From Takakia lepidozioides (taxonomy: Eukaryota; Streptophyta; Takakiopsida; Takakiales; Takakiaceae), in assembly GCA_030704615.1 (NCBI GenBank), contig CM060731.1, positions 91,184,756-91,248,755 on the forward strand: a DNA stretch of 64,000 nucleotides. The letters run 5' to 3'. Every line of letters starts with the position of its first letter. Position 1 is the first letter of the stretch. The notes beneath the pieces are model-generated. The model was not told the DNA's origin, searched no databases, and saw nothing but the letters and a program-made list of their open reading frames with translations. Shown here piece after piece: positions 55,377 through 64,000 of the stretch. A program made the position numbers and the translations under genes.

Positions 55377-56105
55377 TTATGGGGAGGACACAATTGCAGC
55401 ATGACCCTCATCTACAATACGTACATCATCAAGAAGGTCATCAAAGGTCGGTTGAATATAGATATCGTCATCTGTAAACGTAAATGGGTCATATGCATTG
55501 TTGTGAGCATCATCGGGTCCATCTCCACTATCGGAGCCGGATGACTCCCTCAAGGACTCAATATCGTCACTCATCAGATCCGCCTCAGAAACAGAGTCTT
55601 CGAACTGCAAATTCTTCTCATACCATGCAGCAGCATCATCGGCTGCCCTCTCACGTAAGAGTCTGCAATTGATATACACATATACCAATTTGTCAGCCCT
55701 CGCGGGATTCAACATGTTGTGTATTTTGTTGTGAACAAATGAGTAACTGTTCCAATTGCACTCACAAGATGAGGCAGAGCACACATGGGCAAGAATACGT
55801 TTTGCGATGGGAGTTAAAGTTATTGCTCTTGCTCCAATCAAATCCCACTATTCATGTGGCAACATATTGAGCTCTTTCGGATCCGGCATGTCCTTGAAAT
55901 GGTAGCGGCGATCTAAAAAGCATTGGTATTTGGACATAGCTCTCTCTGTCATGTTCAAATGAGCCAGTCGCATCAGCACTCGTACGAGGCCGGCTTTGTC
56001 ATCAACATCGTCTCTAAGCATGTTATTGTCTAGCAAGAATGGATTGAGCACAGCCCCCGCATATGCAAGTCCGTTCGAACCATCGACCTCGTGGAGTCTC
56101 TGCAA
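55377..56105 (-). pseudogene. hAT transposase C-terminal region
   Basis: The frame from 56105 ends MPDPKELNMLPHE, then TAG (55848-55850), then WDLIGARAITLTPIAKRIL and CSASSCECNWNSYSFVHNKI, HNMLNPARADKLVYVYINCR. This is the hAT C-terminal dimerisation block (WW..G, LA..iLs...SSS.cERnWS, K.RN.L....a..LVyv). The stop replaces the first Trp of the expected EWWDLIG. An acidic Asp/Ser tail follows to 55377. The catalytic part is absent. Confidence 0.88.
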
Positions 56106-56124
56106 GCATTTTCACGGCTTGAAT

Positions 56125-56370
56125 CACTACAACAGATGAGCATTTTTATGACTGCAAATATGACTATTTTTTCAGTCTTATATGCGTTCATGACTACATG
56201 ACTCTGAAGTGAAAAAAACGGTGTAATAACGACTAGTCTTTAGGATTGCGTTTTGCAAGTCATAGTCGTGACTGCGTGCATGACACCTGGAGTCATGCAA
56301 AGGAGAGTGATGTAGTCACAACTCTATGACTTACATATGACTAACTATATGACTACATTGTCTCCTAATG
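56125..56370 (+). mobile_element. CACTA-like terminus with TGACTACAT repeats
   Basis: CACTACAACAGATGAGC matches the start of CACTA terminal repeats. Over the next 240 bp, ATGACTA, TGACTACATGACT and CATGACT recur in both orientations, typical of subterminal repeats. No opposite end seen. Confidence 0.5.
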
Positions 56371-56999
56371 GTTGCCTACATGGAGAGGCTTCAGTGGAAC
56401 ACGTGCACCACTGCGCAAGCGACACGTCACGCATTCGTGAGGGAATCATATGACTATATGTCTGCAGAGCAATGCCTATATGGAGAGAGGTCGGATGGAC
56501 ACATGCGCCACTACGGATTTGACACATCATTTTTTAATAATGTTTTTAATTTTAATAAATCAAATTATAAAATTATAAAATTTAGATTATTAATTAATCT
56601 AAATTCTTCATTATATTTTTGGGAAAATAGAATGGAAGGCCAAAGGGGTAAATCATATTACAAAATTCAGTGTGCGTTGACGCACACTGTTTGAGCTGCC
56701 AGTGAGGGATTCTTTCATCCTCAGAAACGTGCGCTGGAAGTCATCCCCATGGATGCCTCAAAGTCTAATGCGGAGCAAAAATTCAGCAAACCAACACAAG
56801 GGCAAAAGTTTTTTAGTACTACTACAGTTCTGGTACTACTAGAATGAAGGACTCTATTTACAACTATCGAGTGCAATACTCCTTACCACTACATTTGGCC
56901 AACAACTTCAAAACGAACTTGGTGGCAGTGTGGCAGTCATCACACACCCGAAGATTCTTCACGAGATGGAGAGACATCCGTGCAGGGGTCGTACTCATT
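56371..56999. other. Interval without a supported gene
   Basis: A unit of about 55 bp (TATGGAGAGAGGTCGGATGG...CGCCACTACG) resembles the one before it (CATGGAGAGGCTTCAGTGG...CACCACTGCG). The rest is AT-rich, with no domain. Confidence 0.4.
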
Positions 57000-58320
57000 A
57001 GCCCAAAACCTCGATTGTCCCACCATTGACTGGGGTCAGAAAAGTTCCACAGCTTCTCCTCGTCTTTGTTTTATGTTTCTGGATATTTTCCTGTTGTCAT
57101 ATTGGCAGTTTCATGTCCAAGTCACTCCAGACTATCAAAGGTTCGCTCAACCAGCTAACTTGCAGAATTCAACATGAAAATTGGCCGATTCTGATAAAAG
57201 GGAAAAACAGCCTTGAAATGTATTGAAGAAAGGGTGCCTTGATTAACAGTGCCTGATTTAATCAATTGTGTCACTGCTGCTGCGGCTTCCAGTTGACCAT
57301 CTATCCATGCAGGTTTCTTGTACCTATCCTTCCACAGGGAATCATAGGTAATCTGGAGCACGAAATTCGGCCCTCTTGGATGAATCTGGATCCACACTTT
57401 ATCCCTGCTCCTATATATCCATGCCTCTACACAAATCATGCATACATCCTCGCCTTGCTGCTAGCAGCTGACAATGACAGCCTAGAATTGCTCCAGCAAA
57501 CACCCCAACCCTACTTATCACACTAGTTTCTATGCTCAATTGCATCTGCTACTCTCTATCATCCAACGGGCGTTCATCTTCTTGCCTCGATTGTCCGACC
57601 ATGGACAGGGTTAGAAAAGTATTCATTCCACAGCTTCTCCTCGTCATTTGCCCCTAGGTCTCCAAAGCCTCCATCTCGTGCCCTTGCTGTCTTGTTCAGC
57701 CATATTGTTGAACACTCCCTTTGCATCCTCGATGCACCCACATTTTGCATACATATCCACGAGGGTATTGTTCAGAATGATATCGGGTACAATCCAGCTC
57801 TGAAAATGTCACCATAGACCTCTTTGCCCTTTTCCAGGGCTGCCAGGCTTGCAGATGCATTGCAAATGCACACAAACGTGATGTGGTCAGTGGGCTTCAC
57901 CCCTTCCCCCATCATTCGATCATAGGTCTCCAAAGCCTCCATACCATGTCCATGTTGTGCATACCCTGCAAGCATCGCGTTCCACGACACCACAAAATGT
58001 TCAACCATAGTGTTGAAAACTCCCTTCGCATCCTTAATGCACCCACATTTGGCATACATGTCCACCAGGGCAGTGTTCAGAATGACATCTGGTACAATTC
58101 CAGCTTTGACAATGTCACCATGGACCTCTTTCCCCTTTTCCAGTCCCATGTTTGCACACGCATTGCAAACACAAACAAATGTGATGTGGTTGGGCTTTAC
58201 CCCTTCGCACATCATTTGCTCATAGTTCTCAAAAGCCTCCATCCCACGCCCTCATTGTGCATATCTTACAATCATCGCACTCCACGACACCCACATCTTG
58301 TTCAGCCATACTGTCGAACG
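57000..58320 (-). pseudogene. OSB-PPR mosaic fossil, copy 3
   Basis: From 58242: MEAFENYEQMMCEGVKPNHI, CNACANMGLEKGKEVHGDIV and DVILNTALVDMYAKCG (PPR). From 57439 (HPRGPNFVLQITYDSLWKDR, YKKPAWIDGQLEAAAAVTQL) comes an OSB PDF motif, and 57000-57130 holds the reverse of the DPSQWWDN exon with its flank. The PPR text is cut at CAGCCATACTGTCGAAC (58303-58319), exactly where element B begins. Confidence 0.7.
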
Positions 58321-58765
58321 AGGTTTGCTATTTCATGAGCATGAGCGGCATGAGCGGCATGAGCAGAGTAGTAACACAATCGGTTTTCATGAGCAGAAGT
58401 ACAAATTTCGAAAATAAAAAACAATAAAAAACAATAATTTAATGCAATGTGTCAGGAAAAACAAATATATTAATCGGCCCCTTGAAGGGAAAATTGCACT
58501 TTTGACAGTTGTGCTCATGATATTTCGTCTTCCGCTCATGCCAATTCCCAGCGACATGTGCAAATATGGCGCCGAATTTCGCGGTAATAGGGTCCGTAAC
58601 CTGAAAAACGGCGACGTATTTCGCGGTAATAGGTCTCTCTGGCGAAAAATGGGAACGAATTCCGCGGCTATAGGTCCCCTCATGACAGGTAATTCAGCGC
58701 CATTTTTCCAGTGCATGTTCGGACTTAGCCAGTTCGGACTTAGCATTTTCAGACGTGCAACTCAC

Positions 58766-60852
58766 CTCCCGCATATAGTCGCCGAACTGGAGGAAACGAT
58801 AATGCCACCATGCTAGCCAACTGACCATTGCTCCCTCGTCTGATTTCCTTACAACACCTGACGATGTCCACCAAGCCCGTATGCATGCAAACTGTGTCTC
58901 TGCATCATCCAAGGTAGGAGCGCGCTTCCACGCAAGGCACATGGAACGGTGCTCCTCTCTGAAATCTGGCGCCACGAGCCTGGTTGTGTACTGCGAAAGG
59001 CTTTGCAGAAAATGGAACCCACAAGATCTCTCCTTGCCTTCCATGGGAACATTGGGGTCTTGCCCGTACACCCTTCGGATGGCAGCCCAATTTGCTTGTG
59101 CGTTGTCTGCCATGAAACCACGGAAATTCGGAGGGGGCAATCCCGCCTTGGCCATCTGTTCGTTTATTCCCTGCCAAAGAAGCATCTCCGATTGTGTGTC
59201 CTCTCCTTTCATCTCACAAATAGCAATTGTCATTAGCATCCTGCAGTGGGTGTCGTAGACATGTGCACCCATTGTCACCCACTGGTGATTTGTAATTCAC
59301 TTGATATGGTCGAACATGACCAAACTGTTTGACAAGTTCCTACTCGTCATCCTGTCAACCAGTTCGACGCCGCTGCCAGGTCCACACGTGGACATTTTGA
59401 ATACGAAACAACGATCTGCCTCAGTCCATTGTCCTGGAAACCTACTTCCATGAATGTAGTCATATCCACATCGTCGCTTCACCTCCAGAATGGAGTGCAT
59501 ATCCGAGCCACGCCCAATTTTCTGTTTGCATGAGACAATGTGGTTTCGGACATTCGGTGAACATACGTGGGACACCGACTCCAGCAATGCCTCCATTTCC
59601 TTCTCGTCGAGAGGAACTCTATCGGAGCCGTCTTCCGACATAATTCTGGCCAATGCCATCTTATGGGCGGCTTGGAGCTGTATCTGTTTGGGTTTGGCAC
59701 CCGATCTCAACTTAACCTCCTCCTGAACGAGCTGCTCTGCTTCGTGGGCAGCCTCCCGCGAGTTCCCCCTCGCCAATTTGTGACAATGGGAACCAACGTG
59801 TATGCAAGCTGGTGTGAGGTCAGGGAAACGGTGCAACACATAGAACTGCTTGGCATTACAAACAGACATGCAGTGTGGTGGTTCTTTGCAATGCGCACAC
59901 TTAAATGTGGAGTTCGGAACCTTCTCCTGAGCTCGAAATGGTTGATGAGCTGTGCCTGTCCAATCGGTCTCGTTCCTGTGACCTCTGGATTTAAAGTGGA
60001 AGCAAGTTGGGGAGAAACACCGCAACGCGCCCGCACAAACAACGTAGCGCACCCGCACACCATCGAGCATCTTCATGCTGGTGGTTTTGGTAACGCACCA
60101 AGGATGACCGTCATGTTTTCTATCCATATCTGTCAACATTCCGGACGCCCTCGAGTAGTCCGCCCGAGGAGGGAACTCAAAGAAGATATTACCGTCGACG
60201 TCGGCGGGAAGGCATGTAACCGATTTAATTGCAAACTTGCTGTAGTCCAGCCCGGCCAGCTCCGACCGGTGTCCCTCCAGGTGAAGCCCTCGCAGAATTT
60301 CAAGAATAGATCGAACTGCGGTGCTCGTGCTGGGAATATGACTCCCTCCTCCACTGACGTCCATTGAGGACTTGCCTGATCTCCAGGACGACCTCGGAAC
60401 TTCCATGACCTCGTCTGAGTCGGACAGGTTGTGAACAACCCGGTTCTGGCTCGTCTTCATGGATGGGTTCGGCTCTGGATTTACTTCGTTGCGGACTTCT
60501 CTCTTTGAGGTAGCCACTCTCTGATTCGCGGATTGTTTCGTGGAAGGCGCCAGGATAGAAGGTGCATTTGGCGGGCAAATAAAGTCCCCAACAGCCCTGT
60601 ATATGACGCTGTCCAATGGTGGAACTCGCCATTCCCTGCCATCGCCGAAATCATCGTGGAGCACAACAATACTGTCGACAACAAGGCCGTTAGAGTCCTT
60701 CCTTTCCTCCTCCAAAAAAACCGACCCCGGTTTCAGGTGGTATCGAACGCACAATATTTCTCCATCACCCGGCAGGTGTCCCCTCTGCACGGAAATGAAG
60801 CTCTATGCTCGTGAGGAGGGCAGTACACTGTAGCGCTCGGGTTTTCCGCCAT
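58766..60852 (-). pseudogene. MULE-type transposase, copy B (nearly full core)
   Basis: Start at 60852 (MAENPSATVYCPP...CRVMEKYC), with a frame break near 60745. It then reads SVFLEEERKD through to LVMFDHIK (59300): HDGHPWCVTKTTSMKMLDGV, FKCAHCKEPPHCMSVCNAK and DLTPACIHVGSHCHKL make the WRKY-GCM1-like finger. A TGA at 59297-59299 stands where copy A has CGA (KRITNHQ). The core continues VTMGAHVYDTHCRMLMTIAI, NFRGFMADNAQANWAAIRRV and CGFHFLQSL to YMREV, ending at a good donor (GAG then GTGAGT, 58761-58765). The SWIM exon is missing. It keeps the 45 codons deleted in copy A. Confidence 0.85.
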
Positions 60853-61139
60853 GGGAGATGTGCACACAAGACTCCCAGGATGGAGTGCGGGGAAGCTCCC
60901 TGGTAGAAGGGGGATGCAGCGATGGGAATGAATGCGATGCCGATTTGTCCGAGCGACGAAGCCTGATCCAAATCCAGGGAGCCAACTATCTCAAAAATCC
61001 ACAGTCAGAGTGTTAATGAACCTTGTCTCCGGAATGCGGCCCCTGGTCTTTGCGCAATAACTGCCAACGGTATGCAGTCAGAAAGTGGGGGCCGTCCGGA
61101 TGATGACGGCTGAAGGGGAGAAGCCGGCACCGTGCCGTC
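60853..61139. promoter_or_regulatory. Upstream region of transposase B
   Basis: Short unique stretch between the transposase start and the array. No clear promoter motif. Confidence 0.35.
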
Positions 61140-63230
61140 ACATTACTACCCCCGAATGGAAATTCGGCACCCAATATCCAACAGGGGAAGCCCGGATGAA
61201 GTCGCCTCGGGCGCAGAGGCCGGCGCGTGTGCGACAGAGAACATCCCCTGGATGGAGATTCGGCGCCGAATTTCCATCCAGCAGGTAAAGGAAGTCGTGT
61301 CGGGGGGTCAGGCCGAAAACTGGCCGGCATAAAAACATCCCCAGATGGAAAAACGGCGCCGAATTTCCATCCGGGGCGGTTCGGATGCAGTCGGGGAGGG
61401 GGGAGAGGCCGGCACTTGGCCGTCACATTTCAACCCCCGGACGGAAATTCGGCACCGAATATCGAACAGGGGACGCCCGGATGAAGTCGCCTCGGGCGTA
61501 GAGGTCGGCACGTGTTCGACAGAGAGCATCCCTTGGATGGAGATTCGGCGCCGAATTTCCATCCGGGCCCCCCCAAGGAAGTCTTGTCGGGGTGTCAGAC
61601 TGAAAACTGGCCGACATAAAAACCTCCCCAGATGGGAAAACGGCGCCGAATTTCAATCCGGGGCCATTCCAATGCGGTTGGGGAGGGGGGAGAGGTCGGC
61701 ACCTGGCCGTTATATTTCAACCGCCGGACGGAAATTCGGCACCGAATATCCAACAGAGCGGCGGAGAGGCCGGCACCTCTCCGACAGAGACCAGCCCCCG
61801 GATGGAAATTCGGCGCCGAATTTCCACCCAGCAGGTAAGTGCAATCCCGGATGGATGGAAATCCGGCGCCGAATTTCCATCCAGCAGGTAAGTGAAATCC
61901 CGGATCGATCGAAATCCGGCGCCGCATATCCATCCTGCAGGTAATTCGAATCCCGGATGGATGGAAATTCGGCACCGAATTTCCATCCAGCAGGTAAGTT
62001 GAATCCCGGATGGATGGAAATCCGGCGCCGAATTTCCATCCAGCAGGTAAGTGAAATCCCGGATCGATCGAAATCCGGCGCCGCATATCCATCCTGCAGG
62101 TAATTCGAATCCCGGATGGATGGAAATTCGGCGCCGAATTTCCATCCAGCAGGTAAGTTGAATCCCGGATGGATAGAAATCCGGCACCGAATTTCCATCC
62201 AGCTGGTAAGTCGGATCGCTGGCGTATGGATATTCGGCGCCGAATTTCCATTAGGCAGGTATTTCATCGCTGAGAATTACCTTCCTGCAGGTAATTCTGA
62301 TCGATGAATTACCTTCCTGCAGGTAATTCTCAGCGATGAATTACCTTCCTGCAGGTAATTCTTATCGACGAAGGTAGGAAGGTAATTCCTCGCTCAGAAT
62401 TACCTGCAGGAAGGTAATTCATCGCTGAGAATTACCTACAGGAAGGTAATTCATTGATCAGAATTACCTGCAGGAAGGTAATTCTCAGCGATGAAATACC
62501 TGCAGGATGGAAATTCGGCGCCGGATTTCGATCCATCCGGGATTCCAGTAACCTGCTGGATGGAAATGCGACGCCGAATTTCCATCCATCCGGGATTCGA
62601 ATTACCTGCTGGACGGAAATCCGGCGCCGAATTTCCAATCATCCGGGATTCCACTTACCTGCTGGATGGAAATCCGGCGCCGAATTTCCATCCATCCGGG
62701 ATTCGAATTACCTGCAGGATGGAAATCCGGCGCCGAATTTCCATCCATCCGGGATTCGAATTACCTGCAGGATGGAAATCCGGCGCCGAATTTCCATCCA
62801 TCCGGGATTCGAATTACCTGCAGGATGGAAATCCGGCGCCGAATTTCCATCCATCCGGGATTCGAATTACCTGCAGGATGGAAATCCGGCGCCGAATTTC
62901 CATCCATCCGGGATTCGAATTACCTGCAGGATGGAAATCCGGCGCCGGATTTCCATCCATCCGGGATTCGAATTACCTGCAGGATGGAAATCCGGCGCCG
63001 GATTTCCATCCATCCGGGATTCGACTTACCTGCAGGATGGAAATCCGGTGCCGGATCTCCATCCATCCGCTCTCCGACCAACCTTGCGGATGGAAATCCG
63101 GTGCCGAATTTCCATCCATCCGCTCTTCCAATTACCTGCATGACGGAAATTTTGCGCGCCGACCTAGCTGGCGGATGGAAATTCGGCGCCGGATTTCCAT
63201 CCATCCGCTCTTGGAATTACCTGCATGACT
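61140..63230. repeat. 53-bp-phased palindrome array of element B
   Basis: Palindromes of the form AAATNCGGCGCCGNATTT flanked by GG and CCATCC. The central GGCGCC or GGCACC starts at 61865, 61918, 61971, 62024, 62077, 62130 and 62183, then after a centre at 62517, 62570, 62623, 62676, 62729, 62782, 62835, 62888, 62941, 62994, 63047 and 63100: every step is 53. The part before 61800 is irregular. Spacers differ left and right of the centre at about 62380 (CAGCAGGTAAGTTGAATCCC against GGGATTCGAATTACCTGCAG), because the right half is the left half inverted. Confidence 0.92.
62255..62500. repeat. Centre of the inverted array: GAATTACCT-TCCTGCAGG tract
   Basis: Repeated GAATTACCTTCCTGCAGGTAATTC blocks alternate with GATCGATGAATT and CAGCGATGAATT. 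The orientation reverses near 62380, so the two array halves form one large inverted repeat with arms of about 500 bp or more. Confidence 0.85.
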
Positions 63231-63440
63231 GGAAAAATGGCGCCGAATTTCCGATTTTGGTGCAAGTCAGATCTGGGACTTAGCCATTTTCGGCCCCGAA
63301 ATGGAAAAATGGCGCCAAAAAAAAAAAAAAAAAAAAAAAAAAAACGCCATTTTTCCATGTCGGGGCCGAAAACGGCTAAGTCCCAGATCTGACTGGCACC
63401 CAAAATCGGAAATTCGGCGCCATTTTTCCAGTCATGCAGG
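63231..63440. repeat. Long palindrome with poly(A) loop, copy 1
   Basis: The left arm (GGAAAAATGGCGCCGAATTT through GTCAGATCTGGGACTTAGCC to GGAAAAATGGCG) is repeated inverted after a run of about 28 A (63317-63344). Arms are about 90 bp and almost perfect, including one AGATCT per arm. Confidence 0.9.
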
Positions 63441-63597
63441 TAATTCCAAGAGCGGATGGATGGAAATCCGGCGCCGGATTTTCATCCATCCGCTCTTCGA
63501 ATTACCTGCACGACGGAAATTTTGCGCGCCGACTTACCTGGTGGATGGAAATCCGGCGCCGGATTTCCATCCATCCGCTCTTGGAATTACCTGCATG
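63441..63597. repeat. Array units between the two long palindromes
   Basis: Two further AAATCCGGCGCCGGATTT palindromes and a degenerate TTTTGCGCGCCGAC unit. Confidence 0.8.
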
Positions 63598-63685
63598 ACT
63601 GGAAAAATGGCGCCGAATTTCCGATTTTGGTGCAAGTCAGATCTGGGACTTAGCCATTTTCGGCCCCGAAATGGAAAAATGGCGC

Positions 63686-63717
<32 letters not shown>

Positions 63718-63810
63718 GCCATTTTTCCATGTCGGGGCCGAAAACGGCTAAGTCCCAGATCTGACTGGCACCCAAAATCGGAAATTCGGCGCCATTTTTC
63801 CAGTCATGCA
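63598..63810. repeat. Long palindrome with poly(A) loop, copy 2
   Basis: Nearly identical to 63231-63440, about 368 bp further on, with a slightly longer A-run (63687-63716). Array palindromes continue to the window end and a third copy appears to begin at 63970. Confidence 0.9.
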
Positions 63811-64000
63811 GGTAATTCCAAGAGCGGATGGATGGAAATCCGGCGCCGGATTTTCATCCATCCGCTCTTCGAATTACCTGCACGACGGAAATTTTTTCGC
63901 GCCGACCTAGTTGGCGGATGGTAATCCGGCGCCGGATTTCCATCCATCCGCTCTTCGAATTACCTGCATGACTGGAAAAATGGCGCCGAATTTCCGATTT

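Larger units (their letters stand above)
58321..64000. mobile_element. MULE element B (right end beyond the window)
   Basis: Begins AGGTTTGCTATTTCATGAGC, identical to the left end of element A, followed by ATGAGCGGC repeats. It carries a minus-strand transposase fossil (58766-60852) in the same relative position and orientation as in A, then a palindrome array (61140 to the end). The part of the transposase after its first intron is missing; the DNA there (58560-58760) holds array-like pieces (GGCGCCGAATTTCGCGG). The right end and any ParB-methyltransferase gene lie outside the window. It sits inside a PPR fossil. Confidence 0.75.

Noticed and set aside
59567-60367. 266-codon plus-strand open frame
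   Set aside because: Antisense shadow of transposase B, which has conserved motifs on the minus strand.
61085-63924. Long repetitive open frames (up to 245 codons) with EIRRRISIHPGF-type text
   Set aside because: Same reason: the 53-bp period keeps frames open on both strands.

Overview
The window is nuclear DNA of a land plant and is mostly mobile elements and their remains. Plant signs: an interstitial CCCTAAA telomere tract; pentatricopeptide (PPR) arrays ending in E/DYW-type sequence; PDF motifs of organellar single-strand-binding (OSB) proteins; a plant extended-synaptotagmin gene (SYT4/SYT5-like) with GT-AG introns; chromodomain Ty3, hAT, CACTA-like, LINE and tRNA-SINE sequences. The many fossil PPR copies suggest a seedless plant (fern, lycophyte or bryophyte). 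That placement is inference; I cannot name a species.

Layout. 1-659: flank. 670-12107: complete large Mutator-like (MULE) element A, with related ends and a CCCCAAGGGG duplication on each side. It holds a decayed minus-strand transposase (WRKY-GCM1-like zinc finger, DDE-like core, SWIM finger), an array of about 24 palindromes, and a plus-strand multi-exon gene coding a ParB-like domain followed by a permuted amino-methyltransferase. 12118-15290: foldback and short-repeat DNA with a telomeric tract. 15438-16761: fossil transposase copy C. 16787-21090: deleted Ty3 element (gag-protease joined to integrase tail and chromodomain) and a probable LTR. 21087-21690: 192-bp duplication and a CACTA-like end. 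22190-26322: PPR pseudogene run. 27600-28830: OSB-PPR fossil. 29256-31090: LINE reverse transcriptase remnant. 32194-39174: synaptotagmin-like gene. 39645-40683: 102-bp tandem repeat and a Crypton-like tyrosine recombinase. 41110-43114: LINE ORF1. 43120-44410: second OSB-PPR fossil. 44503-45224: two tRNA-derived SINEs with target duplications. 45610-48900: satellite. 50170-52800: palindromic GCGACCGCC array. 52850-53730: second Ty3 protease fragment. 55377-56105: hAT tail. 56125 on: CACTA-like end. 57000-58320: third OSB-PPR fossil, interrupted by MULE element B (58321 to the window end), which has its own transposase fossil and a palindrome array of different sequence.

The most notable system is the MULE family. 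Elements A and B carry palindrome arrays of different sequence, yet both repeat at almost exactly 53 bp (about five helical turns). Both arrays lie directly upstream of the transposase start. In A the array separates the transposase from the divergent ParB-methyltransferase gene, and single palindromes recur in that gene's introns. I infer that the ParB-methyltransferase may bind or modify the palindromes as an anti-silencing, replication or transposition control system. Sequence alone does not show this.

Many fossil genes carry stops explained by C-to-T change (CGA to TGA, TGG to TAG), as expected of heavily methylated, silenced DNA.
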